Positions 50,183 to 61,225 of a DNA stretch of 64,000 nucleotides are shown piece by piece. The notes under the pieces are model-generated. The model was not told where the DNA came from. It saw only the letters and a program-made list of their open reading frames with translations, and ran no database searches. The position numbers and the translations under genes are program-made. The stretch comes from Aquatica leii (taxonomy: Eukaryota; Arthropoda; Insecta; Coleoptera; Lampyridae). The DNA lies in the NCBI GenBank assembly GCA_035610365.1, contig CM069436.1, positions 86,367,912 to 86,431,911 of the forward strand, given 5' to 3'. The first letter of the stretch is position 1. Each line of letters opens with the position of its first letter.

Positions 50183-51232
50183 ATGACTGAAACTAACAGT
50201 CACAATGCCGAGTACGTTGCTCAGCTTATCACAAATGTTTTCGAGAATTATAGATCAAAAACGTTTCTAGTGGTGATGGGTAATAATGCTGCAAACATTA
50301 AAACTGCATTGAACCTGTTAAAGGATAATTTCCCCCACATTGTTTCTTTTGAGTGCCTAGCTCACCTATTAAACTTGTTGTGCTCAGATATTTTAGGTTG
50401 TCAAACAATCAAAACTTTCATAGCAAATGCGGTAGAAGTTGCGAAAACAGAAAACACAGCCACATTTTACAACCAGTGTCTTATGAAATATCAGATTAAC
50501 AAAAATTCAAAGAGAGGGTTTTATGAAGTTTTCAGGAAAGACAAGATGTTTTACAAATTTTAGTTGTAAACAAAAAGGCACCTGCTGAAATAAAGAAGAG
50601 AGTTGTAGATGATGATATTTTTTATGTACGAGTTGAGAAAATCATAATACTTAATACTTAAATCTCATCATTTGATTACAGCTTTAGAACCAAATAAACC
50701 ACAAGTTCACAAAATAATCACAAAATTCAATAATTCGGAGGAAGTTCAGGTTAGAAAGAATTTGACTGATTACAGAAACAAACAAGGAATTTGGCCAAGA
50801 TAATTTGTGTGGGAATAAGTGGGTCTTCAAGATGATAAAAATAGTCTTGTAAATCTTTTGTGATGGCGAGGTTTAAGAGGAATTTATGCATTGCCAAAAT
50901 TGCCACTAAACTTCTCGGTGTACTAGTTACATCTGCTGCTCCAAAGCATTCCTACAGCACTTTTGAATAGATCCATAATAAAAAAAACTCCTATAACTGG
51001 AAGTTAATGAATAGAACCGGAGCACAAAGACCTAAGCCTGTTGATCCCAATACCATATAATCCAAGAAAAAACAAAACAAAAAGAAACCCAGTAGTGGTC
51101 AGCAAGGAAAAAACAAGGAATCGAACACACACCTAAATAACATCAAGGAATCAGATACAGAAGAATCTGACGCCCGGCCGAAACTGCATAATTTTTTTTC
51201 AAGTGATAAAGATAAAGATCAACAAACTGATT
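50183..51232 (+). pseudogene. hAT transposase central (DUF659-like) and C-terminal remnant
   Basis: The 126-codon open frame (50,183-50,563) has FLVVMGNNAANIKTALNLL, the family's V-x-D-N-A-A-N-M catalytic-Asp segment with Gly in place of Asp. HIVSFECLAHLLNLLCSDIL (conserved C-x-A-H-x-L-N-L) follows. Then the broken frame shows ITALEPNKPQVHKIITKF and the C-terminal segment NWKLMNRTGAQRPKPVDP with a charged tail ending NFFSSDKDKDQQTD. The missing Asp and the frameshifts make it inactive. Confidence 0.82.
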
Positions 51233-51776
51233 AAAGACAATGTTTTAATTATTTTGCAGTTGTAGTATAGTATAAGTAAAAAAACTACCTACTTTCCTTG
51301 TTCCTACCTACCTAGATTAGCTACTTGATATAATCATTAAAGATGTAAAAAGTTACGTTTTTTAACCCATTTTTTTTCCATAATAACATAGACAGAACTA
51401 ACTTTCAAGCAGCTGGTTACCCAACCGTCACAAAATCAGTGTTGCAAAACAACTGTTTCAATACGCCACTTATAAATTAGTCTTTACATAAATGCCCGAG
51501 CATTTATAAATTTTGGGCATTTGCTCCTAAACATTTTTCCTAGCTTACAAATGCCAATGCATTTTACATCACTATGCAAGATAATTTAACATTTTCTTAA
51601 CTCCGCCTGGGGTAGTTGCAGGGTGGATTGAGTAGCTTTGCAATTGTCTGCCGGTCCCAAGCCCGGATAAAGGAGGAGGGTTGGTGGACCAGATTAGCAA
51701 TCTATCCACCGTAACAAGAATTACACGCTCAAAGAATTTATTAGGACAAAGAGATGGAAAAACAGAACCACAATCA

Positions 51777-52627
51777 GACTCAGAACGTGGAATATTAAAT
51801 CCTGGAACAACAAGATTGAAGAAATACTAGCGGAAATAACAAAGAAGATTATAGATATATGCGGCATCTCGGAGGTAAAAAAGAAAAGGAAAAGGAATTG
51901 AACTGATTAATAACCACATCCTTATATATACTGGCAAATCAAAACACGAAAGAGCCAAAGCGGGTGTAGGAATACTGCTACATATTAGATTCCAACCGTA
52001 TATCAAAGTTATAGAGTACATTAACAAATTGATATTAAAAGACAAATTAAAAATAGATAACAAATATCTACACATTATCTCCATTTATGCACCTGACTCT
52101 ACGAAGCCAAGAAAAGAAAGACGAAAGCTCTATGGGGAATTGCAAAATCATATCGATATAATAACGCCCAAGTTGGAAATATTCCGCTACAAAGTGTAAA
52201 ACAACGTTTCAATGAAGATGTTAGTAATGACAATGGCGACCTCTTGGTTGACTTTTGCGCTCAAAATAATTTAAGAATTAACAACACTTTCTTTAAACAC
52301 GACTTTAAGTATAAGTACACCTTTGAAAATGCACAAGGACACCGATCAATGATAGACTACATCATCACCAACAAGCAATTCACACCTTCTGAAATCATAG
52401 AAGTTAGAACATTAAATTCGGCGAACATCGGAAGTGATCATTCATTAGTACTTTGCAAAATAAAAAGGAAATCTCTATTAAAACGAAAAGCCGAGACTAT
52501 ATATACCAAAAAACTCAACGTAGAGTTATTGGAAGATGAGAGTACAAGAAATCTATACAAAGTAAGACTAAAGAACAACATCAACAAAACACCAATAACG
52601 GAAAATAATAATCCAGACGAGGCATAG
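51777..52627 (+). pseudogene. LINE apurinic-type endonuclease domain
   Basis: The translation begins RTWNIKSWNNKIEEILAEI and IDICGISEVKKK (TWN, E catalytic region). Then come KAGVGILLHIRFQPY, YLHIISIYAPDSTKPRKERR (YAP motif), and after a shift GDLLVDFCAQNNLRINNTFF, RSMIDYIITNKQF and LNSANIGSDHSLVL (catalytic S-D-H). The last 127 codons (52,244-52,627) are open. The domain nicks target DNA in the family. At least two frameshifts are present. Confidence 0.88.
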
Positions 52628-52841
52628 ACGAAAATAAAAAACAATATCTTAAAAGCGGCAAAAGAAGCTGTAGGGACACGAAAATTCAAACAAGCATTAT
52701 CAAATAATAAAACCTTCTGGTAATTGACGAAATAAAAGAAACAACAGAAAGAAAAAAGAAAGCATTCCTACGATATAAAACAACAAAAACAAAAGAATAT
52801 ATATAGAAGAACGAAATATAACCAACCAAAAAATAAGAAAT

Positions 52842-54257
52842 TTGAAAGAAATGTACTGGGAAAAATATACAAAAGACATGGAACGAGATATGTATGGATC
52901 CCAAAGGATAGTACAGCGAATGCTAAGAAATAGAAGGGCAGAAATTAACGAGACTGTAAAAATAGACCCAATCAACAACAAAAAATGGGAAGAATATTTT
53001 GAAAATCTGTACAAGGAAGAAGAAGATGTCCCCGCATACTTCACAGCAATGAACTGGAATCAAAACAAAGTAGTTATAACAAAAAACGTCATCCAAAAGG
53101 CAATAAAGACATTAATAAACAGAAAAGCCCCCGGAGACGATAATATAAGAAACGAACTGCTGAAGTATGGTGGAGAGCATTTAATAGAAAAATTAACAAA
53201 ATGTTTCGACATTGTACTTAAAAGAGGAAAAGTGCCTTTAGAGTGGAAAACTAGCATTACCATTCCAATTTTCAAAAAAAGGTGATAAACACAATCCTGA
53301 AAACTATGCGCTGCTAAATACGACACAGAAATTGCTAACTAAAGTGATATTAGAAAAAAGCCATTTACAATTAAGTATTAATGAAGAGCAACAAGGATTT
53401 CGCCAAAATAGATCTACTAACGACGCCATATTTATTGTTCGTCAACTAGAGAAAAAAGCGATCGAATTTAATGCGGCAGCTTTTATGTGCTTTGTAAACT
53501 TGCAAAAGGCATTCGATTGAGTGAAACTACACGACGTGACAACAATATTACGAAAGAATAACATACGAAAACAGCTGGCAATACAGATACAAATACCAGA
53601 ATTCAAACGAAAACTGGGTTAACTAATGAAATTAAAAATAATACTGGTATCAGACAGGGTGATTCTCTGAGATCGATGCTCTTTAATCTCATCATGAACA
53701 AAATCATAGGCAGTGTAAAAAACATGAAATGATATAAAATGGGAAAAAACGATTTGACCATCTTATGTTATGCTGACGATGCGGTGTTAATCGCAAATAA
53801 TTAGGATAACCTACAGAAACTTCTTTATCAATTTACAAGCACGACTAAAAGATACAACGTGCTAATATATACTGATAAGACAAAATCGTTAGTAGTATCA
53901 AAAAAACCCATACGATGCAAATTAGAAATAAACAACAAAATCATCGAGCAAGTGATGTCCTTTATGTACTTGGGGGTAGAAATATCGAGTGAAAGGAACA
54001 GTTATAGAGAAGTCAAGCAGCAAGTCTTGTAAGCAGCACGAATATCTGGATATTTGAGAGATGTTACCTAGAAAAATAAATACCTTTCAATTGAATACAA
54101 AACTAAAATATATAAGACCAATAATGACATATGCAGCAGAAACCAAAGCTGATACTAGCAGAATTAAGCAACTAATGCAAACAACTGAAATAAATACTTT
54201 AAGAATAATAGCAGGAAAAACGAGAAGAGATAGAGTCATAAACAAACACATAAGAGA
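52842..54257 (+). pseudogene. LINE reverse transcriptase and C-terminal region
   Basis: Open stretches of 147 codons (52,842-53,285) and 62 codons (53,332-53,520) hold LINRKAPGDDNIRNELLKYG, PLEWKTSITIPIFKK, EEQQGFRQNRSTNDAIFIVR, and CFVNLQKAFD (RT block 3, the Asp of the first catalytic motif is followed by a stop). Further on are GIRQGDSLRSMLFNLIMNKI and the catalytic ILCYADDAVLIAN at about 53,762-53,800. FMYLGVEISSE follows. From 54,061 the C-terminal region reads YIRPIMTYAAETKADTSRIK and LRIIAGKTRRDRVINKHIRE. Several stops and shifts. After the insertion, RRRKWNKHVQRADETRLIKR completes the tail. Confidence 0.9.
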
Positions 54258-54259
54258 AT
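54240..54259. repeat. Left target duplication of the hammerhead insertion
   Basis: AAACAAACACATAAGAGAAT here and AAACAAACATAAGAGAAT at 54,425-54,442 match, apart from two bases missing in the right copy. The LINE reading frame (NKHIRE) is duplicated at both edges. Confidence 0.75.
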
Positions 54260-54423
54260 GCGAAGTAATAACATTCTGCTGCAATCGTCATCAGGTGAAT
54301 ACTGATGATGATTGCAGATACCACAGCAATCGAAACGTTGTGTATATTCATTTCAAAATAATAAACAATGAAAGTTCAGCAGAATGTTATTACTTCGCAT
54401 CAAGCAACATTGTTTAATACATT
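54260..54423 (+). mobile_element. About 164-bp hammerhead-bearing insertion in the LINE
   Basis: It is flanked by an 18-20 bp target duplication. It contains a perfect 23-bp inverted repeat (54,258-54,280 with 54,378-54,400), a complete hammerhead between the arms, and no protein. It resembles a retrozyme or a truncated Penelope-like terminal unit; a Penelope RT fragment lies 450 bp further on. The family is not identified. Confidence 0.7.
54295..54351 (+). ncRNA. Complete type-I hammerhead ribozyme
   Basis: Stem I: GTGAATA (54,295-54,301) pairs with TATTCAT (54,345-54,351), seven pairs with one terminal G-U. Core CTGATGA at 54,302-54,308, then one unpaired T. Stem II: GATTGC (54,310-54,315) with GCAATC (54,326-54,331), perfect, 10-base loop. 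GAAA at 54,332-54,335. Stem III: A335-U343, C336-G342, G337-U341, loop TTG. The cleavage triplet is GUA (54,342-54,344). All residues known to be essential (C3, G5, A6, G8, A9, G12, A13, A14) are present. Activity is inferred, not shown. The extra T after the core recurs in other members here. Confidence 0.85.
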
Positions 54424-54424
54424 C

Positions 54425-54442
54425 AAACAAACATAAGAGAAT
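54425..54442. repeat. Right target duplication of the hammerhead insertion
   Basis: AAACAAACATAAGAGAAT, partner of 54,240-54,259. The LINE coding sequence resumes here. Confidence 0.75.
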
Positions 54443-54660
54443 AATATAGAATCGGAAATGTCGTTAGATTCGCTAGAGGACGAAGAAGGAAATGGAACAA
54501 GCATGTTCAAAGAGCAGATGAGACCAGGCTTATTAAAAGAGCGATAGATCAAAGACCAGTAGGAAGAAAAGACCAATAAAAAGATGGAAGGATAATTGGG
54601 TCTTTGCCTTCATCGAAATCCCGTGAAAAGCGTGAAAAAAAACAGGTTTCGATCTAAATA

Positions 54661-54681
54661 AAAGAAGAAGAAGAAGAAGAA
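54661..54681. repeat. GAA microsatellite tail of the LINE
   Basis: Seven consecutive GAA-like triplets follow AATAAAA, marking the LINE 3' end. Confidence 0.85.
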
Positions 54682-54870
54682 CATTTTCTTATCTATTTTT
54701 TTATTGTATGTACCTAAAGTAGTTACATTTTTGAATAATTTTTAAACTTTTGTTTTCTAACTAGTTGTTTATTAATTAATTGCTAAAACACAGAGAAAAT
54801 TAAAATCGATACTAAAATTTGTAATCCTCTTCAATTTGTTGAGATTTTAAATTGTCAATTTTTCTCAATT

Positions 54871-55053
54871 AAATTTACCTATGAAGTAGAGATGGAGAAC
54901 CAATTACCGTTCTTAGATACTCTTGTAATAAGAAACGACAAATTAGAAACCGATACTTACTGTAAAAACACTAGCATTAAAAAGTATATAACAAATGCTT
55001 CTAACTATTGTATACAACACAAGAGTGGAACATTTAAATGTTTTTGTTCATAG
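54871..55053 (+). pseudogene. Penelope-like element RT fragment
   Basis: The translation KFTYEVEMENQLPFLDTLVI, then RNDKLETDTYCKNTSIKKYI and NASNYCIQHKSGTFK closely follows the Penelope RT region (F-T-x-E-x-E, LPFLDxLVxR, YRKPT, HP..QHK-G). The upstream part is degraded (EILNCQFFSIKF) and a stop follows FKCFCS. Only about 60 codons remain; the GIY-YIG endonuclease is not seen. It lies just downstream of the LINE tail and a hammerhead insertion. Confidence 0.82.
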
Positions 55054-55309
55054 ATTATTAAATTTTTCTTTACTAAAATAAAAATTTAACAAAGAACTTG
55101 CCGTTTATTAAAAAAAAATGAAATTTTAACAATAAAATTATAAACAACATAGTTAGAAAATGAATTTAAACATTATTCAAAAAATTTAACTACTTTAAGT
55201 ACATACGATAACAGAATAGATAATAAAATATGTTAAATTACTAAATTTTTCTGCATATACCACAGGTTTTTCTATAATATTTTTAAAACTTGTTCTGTTA
55301 AAAAAAAAC

Positions 55310-55850
55310 CTTGGTATGGTTTTTCCCGTTGTATAAATTTTGCCCAGTCGTAAATCTCATATACAGGTTGGCCGTTACTGATTAGTATTTTCGTTACTAA
55401 CGTTAAAGAAACAGCACGTGTGCTAACGCCAGGCCCAGTGATATTTACATTTTAAGTATCTTGAAACATCCACGTTATTAATGAGTAAATCAATTTTAAT
55501 TTTGATGCAATACGTGTAAAAGTTTCGCTGGGGTAAGAATGTATTTCCATTTCACGGAGCGATTTAATTTCTCTTTCATTATCATACCAAGTTTGGTTAC
55601 CTGCACGTGTTTGTTACTTCAGAAAATATTAATGACTGACTAATTATTTTCTTTATAGGAACGATAAATAAGGTACGCGCAAATACAAAAACTGAACTGT
55701 ATTAGTTAGATGTCAATCATGTCAGCCATTAATCTACGTTAGATAGGCAATTGAAACCAGCGTTTATATAATCTGTGCTGAGACAAATAACAACGAAGAA
55801 TTCATGCCACACCTGATAATATAACTAAATCGACTTCTAGAAGCTTAACG
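55310..55850 (+). repeat. Dispersed repeat, unit 1
   Basis: This aligns by eye, with many changes, to 60,140-60,650: TGGTAT(A/G)GTTT at the left, the fully conserved GTTTCGCTGGGGTAAGAAT (55,522-55,540), TTTAATTT(T)CTC, and CCACACCTG / GGCACACCTG near the right. No coding sequence. It may be LTR or non-autonomous element DNA. Confidence 0.6.
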
Positions 55851-57889
55851 CTAAACGCTTAGATATTTTTCAATAACAACCAATAAATAATTAGTTTTAT
55901 CTTCTTTTTTCTTGCAATTTCTTACTAAAAAATGTTATTTCCATTTTCATTTTTATATAAGAAATTTTGTATGTTGTAACTATTAATTAAATGTTTCTTA
56001 GTTTTTAAATACTACAAAAACTTCACACATTTGAAAAAAAAAGAATATCTACAATTACAAAATAAAAAATACAATAGAAAACTCAATTTAGCTTTAGATA
56101 CATATCTATGATCACAATATTACGATCAAAGTCAATATATGAGTAAGTTATTACCATAGAACAGTACTCTCAATTACTTATTTCTGTTCTACTTTTCAAC
56201 GCAGTTTAATTTACTCATTCTTCTGTAACATTACTATTGCAATATTACTTTTATTTCACAAAACGTGCATTTACTTTTATTTGCAAAGTAATGAAAGAAA
56301 ATACAACCCTAGTAGAAGTAAAGCACTGAGTCGTGTTACAATTAGTGTGTTCTAGTGTTATTAAATACGTATTAATATCCAATTAATAACTTTATAATTA
56401 ATTTAGAAATTTTGATTAAAAAAATCGTAAATACTAATGCCTTAAAGTTTAATAAAAACTTTCAAACACAAAAAGTAATTCCAAGAAGCATAGATAAAAA
56501 CCGAAAACAAAGTAAACTGTAGATGACTTATGACAACGATTCTATTTTCCAGTAAAAAATCGTTTATTCCCAATAGAATTAATTATCGGTTTCGTAATAG
56601 AACACGTCGAAATTTGACAATAATTTGAAATTGCAGTATTAGCAAAAGTGTAATCTGAAACAGACATTTTAACGTGTGCTTTAATTTAACGTTAAAAACA
56701 AGATCTAAACTGCTTCTAAATCTAATACTAAAAATCATGCGTATTGTCAAAATTAGAGTAAATTTAGACATAAAATTTCATTGTCTTGAACAGAACGCCA
56801 AAAAAGAAACAAACATTGACTCGAGAATGCAAAACCCTTGAAATTAGCATTCATGTAACATCTGTGAAAACAAAGTGATTAACGAGAGTTATTATATTAA
56901 AAAACCCAAACGTACACACAGTAAAACAGAGGTATCTGTTACCATCGGCAAATAGAAAATACGTCAACAAATAGTAGTTAGCTGAAATTGCAAAGAACTT
57001 TATGTTGATATGATATAGTAAAAGTGTTTGTATATTTATTTTATTTTATACCATTTTCAGTTGGCAACTTCGCATTTGGTTATATAACTGTCACTTCCTG
57101 TCGAAAGACATACTTTGTCTTTTTTATTACGTTAACCGTAAAGTGAACACGTAATATTATTGTTCAACGAAAAGTTTTAAAAATGGTGATTTGTCAATGG
57201 TCATCACGATTTATGCTGAGCACTTTTGTGGACGTGTTTATACAACAAACCTTATATTTTTCATACCTAAGATATTGGAGTCGAATTTCATCCGGTTTCG
57301 TTAATTTGAAGAATTTACCTTCTGCGAACCAATACCGTAAAATGTGGTCAATGGGACAGTTTGGGATGTTCTAAGCTGTGCTTCTTGAAAATGTGAAGAC
57401 ATATTTGAATGAAGTTTTTACTAAAAGTCTAAGGGCATTGAGTAGTAACTTTTGCTATAATAGCAAATAAATCGAAAAATGGAATTTTTTTATTTTTTTT
57501 CCTTTGTTTCTATTCACTCGCTAATTGGGTTATCAGAGACAATAACGCAAAATGATTTTAATAGAAACACTGTTAGTGTTTTAAAAAAATAGTTTTTATT
57601 CACTTTGGTCGATTTAAAACGCAAAAAATGGATAGTCAACGGATTTAAATGCACGATTTTTCATATAAACAATTTAGTCTGGCCGTCCTTGCCTTCTACA
57701 GGAAAACTTGCCACTATCTAATTATTTATTTGCAACTCTGTGAACGCCGCTACAAAAACATTTTTTTAAATTTTACCATTTTATAAAACTTCGTTTCTTA
57801 GAAAACGACTGAGTGGCAATCCATCCGAGCTGTCTGACATTCATTTCGGTTTTCGTTTTTGTTTATAATGTTTAGGTCATTTTCAATTT
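55851..57889. other. AT-rich, no supported gene
   Basis: A 63-codon frame at 57,183-57,374 (MVICQWSSRFML...) has no recognised domain. The last 400 bp probably belong to the 3' part of the pogo-type element on the minus strand. Confidence 0.5.
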
Positions 57890-59290
57890 GATCACGTATA
57901 TGTCACTAAGAGATTCCATATCCATATGGTCTGAAGATAAGATTATTTTTCTTGAATCTTCCTCAAATCAAAATAATTTGAAGGTCTACGCAAATCTTCA
58001 TCAGTATGATCCAAACCTAAGACACTTTTTTCAGGTGTTACGGCTATTTTTGTTTTTCTTTGCCGTGGTTTACTGTCTGAATCGTTTCGCATGCTCTGAA
58101 GCAGTTTAATGAAAGTGCCACTCTCATTATCATAGGAGTCATTAGAAAAAACACTTGAAGGAATCTCTTTTAAAACTGCATCTTTATCAAGGGGCACAAT
58201 ACCACATACCTTAAATCCTACTTGAATATTTTTTGTTGAGTTTGCTTCGACCTTCTCAAGAAGCTGTTTTAATCAATATGGAAATCTTGATTTGGGTATT
58301 GCACATTCTCCGTTTCCATCGGTTTTTTCCAGTGTCCTAGAATTTGCCACAACGCACATTTAAATGGTCGAAAGAAGCTTACATTTAAGGGTTGTAATAA
58401 ATGCGTCAAGTTGGCAGGTAGGAAAATGAAGGGGATGTTTTCCACTCGACACTTTATAATACATTCTATAGAAAGGTGAGATGAAAGCTTGTCCCCTATA
58501 AGTATTTTGAGTCAATCCCAATACAATGCAATAGTATTAATTTAGTCTTCAAAACAGTGAGCATCAAACCATCCAAAAACTGTTCGATTGTATCTGCCTC
58601 CCTTAACTCTTCCTAATGTTCATGACTCATACAAATGCAACAATTTGTAAACGATGTAGGGAGAAAGCAGATTTCCAGATGCGGTTGCGGCCATCATAAT
58701 GAATGTTGCAGATTTACTATGATTAAGGAGCCTTTCTGAATACTGGCAACCTCTTCTTACTATGACTTTTTTTCCCTGAATCGTCCACTAGATTCGTTTC
58801 GTCATAGTTTATAATGTGTGTAGATGGTATGTCTCTTAGGCTATTTTCTAGGTAAATGAAATTTTCTGAAACAGTCTCTCTAAATACACCAGCTCCCAAA
58901 CGTTTTATCTTTAGGAAGTATCATTTTTATGCTTCTGTAAGAAGAAATATTCAAAATATTTTCCTGGCATATTATGCTTAAATCTATAAAAAGTTAATTC
59001 AGCTTTGTCCAAATATTGTTTCACAAATATTTGCAGATCAAATTTGTCTATTGAATAAACCCATTAAGCACCGACCTTTATATGATCTACAATAACCTTT
59101 TTTACTTGTGAGTCTAATGCTGTTTGCCCTCCCTTCATGTTTCCACTTGATATCTTCTGCCGATGCAGCACAGATCTATGTATCCCATACAGATCCTAAG
59201 CTCTCCTATAAGACATTCCATTTCCAATGGTTTCCAAGGCGATGTTAAACGTTTCTTGGTGAGGTTTCTTGTATCTCTTATTCCTCTGAT
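57890..59290 (-). pseudogene. pogo/jerky-type DDE transposase pseudogene
   Basis: Read on the minus strand: HTH region FNIALETIGNGMSYRRA and LYGIHRSVLHRQK, GGQTALDSQVKKVIVDHIKV, FDLQIFVKQYLDKAE, NMPGKYFEYF, and IINYDETNLVDDSGKKVIVR (first catalytic Asp, NYDETN). Then come ATFIMMAATASGNLLSPYIV, GDKLSSHLSIECIIKCRVEN (second Asp), FIFLPANLTHLLQPLNVSFF and PFKCALWQILGHWKK. The C-terminal frame (84 codons, 58,197-57,943) begins PLDKDAVLKEIP. Nearly full length (about 460 codons) but broken by stops and shifts. It belongs to a different lineage from the pseudogene at 4,370. Confidence 0.88.
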
Positions 59291-60139
59291 GGCGTTTGTA
59301 TGAAAGGAGTATGATTTTTTTGCTGTCTCGATTGACGAAGGTAAAATCAATCAATCAATTTATAAAATATCGTTGTAGCATCCAGTTTGAAAGCCACTAT
59401 GGATATAGCACCGCATTAAAAGAAATTTATGCAATTCAGGGAACTTAGCAAATCAAATCCTTACTAAAACTTTTCACTCAAGTTTCAAATCAATACATTT
59501 TACACACGTTACTAAAAAGCTACAGTGTATGATACATTTTACAAAAATAAAAATAATACTATGTAAAGCGTGAGTAAGACTCGTAATAGCATATGCAAAA
59601 AAAAAACAAAAACGCACACACCAGAAACTAACGAAACGTTCCGTACAAACAAAATAAAAATCTTGAGAACAATAACGGGTAATACGGAGTGAACACGTTT
59701 ATTAAAAAGAACACCAATATCCTCTTCTTTGGGCAACTTATTGTAATTCTGTCTCCAATCAATAAAAACCCTCAGTAAATCCTATTACATTCTTATAAAT
59801 TCCGGTACATTTTAATCAATCTCAGTAGATCTTAGTAATTCCTTTGTAAATCTTTTATAATTTCTTGTAAATCTTTGTACATACATCTCTTACAGTTTTT
59901 CATTATGTACTTACTCACATTAACTGTCTACCTAATCTTGTTCTGTTATAAGTAAGAGATATACTAGCTTTGTAATCATCTTTTGTTAATTAAAATTCTT
60001 TCAAAGCAAGTGTAAGAGATGATCGAGAATATTTCAATACTTCTCTCGATAGTTTCTACATACCTACCAAGTTTTACCATAGTATATTGCATAAAAATTA
60101 CTCACTTCTAAACGAGGTTATAATGTCTTGTTAGCTGGT
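59291..60139. other. No gene; degenerate short repeats at 59,765-59,880
   Basis: GTAAATC(C/T)T and TATAA(A/T)TT(C/T) blocks recur every 20-25 bp between 59,765 and 59,880. The minus-strand 65-codon frame at 59,539-59,736 is not convincing. Confidence 0.45.
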
Positions 60140-60650
60140 ACTGTTATGTTAAAAGCATGTTGGTATAGTTTGCGTGCTGTATGAATTTTGTCCCGGAAGT
60201 AAATGGCATTTTTACGTATGGGAAAGTATTGATTTTCTAACTAACGCTACACCTAGTGAGATCTCTATTTTTAAATATCGTATACTATCTTTGTTGTAAA
60301 TCAGTAAATCAACTTCGATTTGTATGTGTTACATGTGAAAGTTTCGCTGGGGTAAGAATTCATTTCTATTTTACGGCGCCATTTAATTTTCTCGTATTAT
60401 CACAGTAAGTTGGGTTAACCCCACATGTCTGCCTCTTTAAAGTTATTAAATGTTTCTCAAGTATTTTTCTATCAAGTAGATAAATTGAAACACGTACGGA
60501 TGCCAACATTAAACACAAACACCACTTTTAAGAGCTAATTTAGTGTCAAGTTGATGGGATATATGTAAGATCAATGATTTATCTCAAAAACTCAGTGGCA
60601 CACCTGCAATGTTATTAGTGAAAGTCATTTGGAAGCTTGACACATTCTGT
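60140..60650 (+). repeat. Dispersed repeat, unit 2
   Basis: Partner of 55,310-55,850, with the conserved core at 60,341-60,359. It is followed about 150 bp later by a BEL-like LTR. Confidence 0.6.
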
Positions 60651-60801
60651 TTATAACTTGTATGACTTACTAGCGAATTACTTGTAATATATAATAAATA
60701 ATATAATAATATATAATATATATCTACGTTTTATTACATTTTCAGGAAATTTAGCAGATAGTTTGAGTATGCCATTAACACTCTATTTATTATCTATTAA
60801 T

Positions 60802-61225
60802 TGTGTTAGTGTCAAACGTAAATACGAACGACCTAGATATATAGTACGCTGTCACAATTAATTTCTGCATTACTTGTTACAATTGTCACGAAAGTATTTT
60901 GCTTCGGATTGTGTAATCTTAAGATTTGCATTGATTTATTTATTGTTCTTCGTGTTGTATTAAATTATATTTTCATACTTGGCTGTACTTTAGTCCTAAT
61001 AACCCATATACCTACGTGCATGAGGTGCTGCTCTAAGAATCTTTTAATACTAGAATTATTTGTCTTTTCTTATAAATAATTTGTTATCATATACTTTGTA
61101 ATAATGATTGTTACTGTTTATTATGAACGATTTGTTATTATATACTTCGTAATATTGATTGTTGATTTTATTCTAGTTTATGTTGCTATCGTAATAAACA
61201 TATATTTGTTGTTAAACTTGTGTTT
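60802..61225 (+). mobile_element. BEL/Pao-type LTR, apparently solo
   Basis: The start TGTGTTAGTGTCAAACGTAA, ACGACCTAGATATATAG matches the start at 13,523. The 3' part AATAAACATATATTTGTTGT matches the polyadenylation region at 16,030. A leader with TTTGGCGCTCTTTTAATTAC follows at about 61,269, as at 24.65 kb. No gag or pol follows within the window. Confidence 0.6.

Larger units (their letters stand above)
48728..51574 (+). mobile_element. hAT-family DNA transposon with BED-finger transposase
   Basis: The termini are TAGTGATGT (48,728) and ACATCACTA (51,566-51,574), with further inverted subterminal similarity (TTTAAATGCCC/GGGCATTT and GCATTTATA near both ends). Inside are a BED finger and hAT catalytic-region fragments in order. 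A perfect 8-bp target duplication next to these ends could not be seen (gattagtg left, tgcaagat right), so the exact ends are uncertain. Confidence 0.65.
51600..54681 (+). mobile_element. APE-type LINE (RTE- or Jockey-like), damaged
   Basis: The 5' region carries the sequence ctgccggtcccaagcccgga (51,649), which I associate with insect LINEs. Endonuclease, RT and C-terminal blocks follow in order, and the element ends in a short GAA microsatellite (54,661-54,681), as many RTE/CR1-type LINEs do. It is interrupted at 54,260 by a small hammerhead-bearing insertion. Confidence 0.85.

Noticed and set aside
52700-53044. 114-codon minus-strand frame rich in Phe/Ser
   Set aside because: Shadow of the LINE RT region on the plus strand.
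59765-59880. Possible CRISPR-like or satellite array
   Set aside because: The repeats are short, irregular and AT-rich without constant spacers; simple degenerate repetition fits better.
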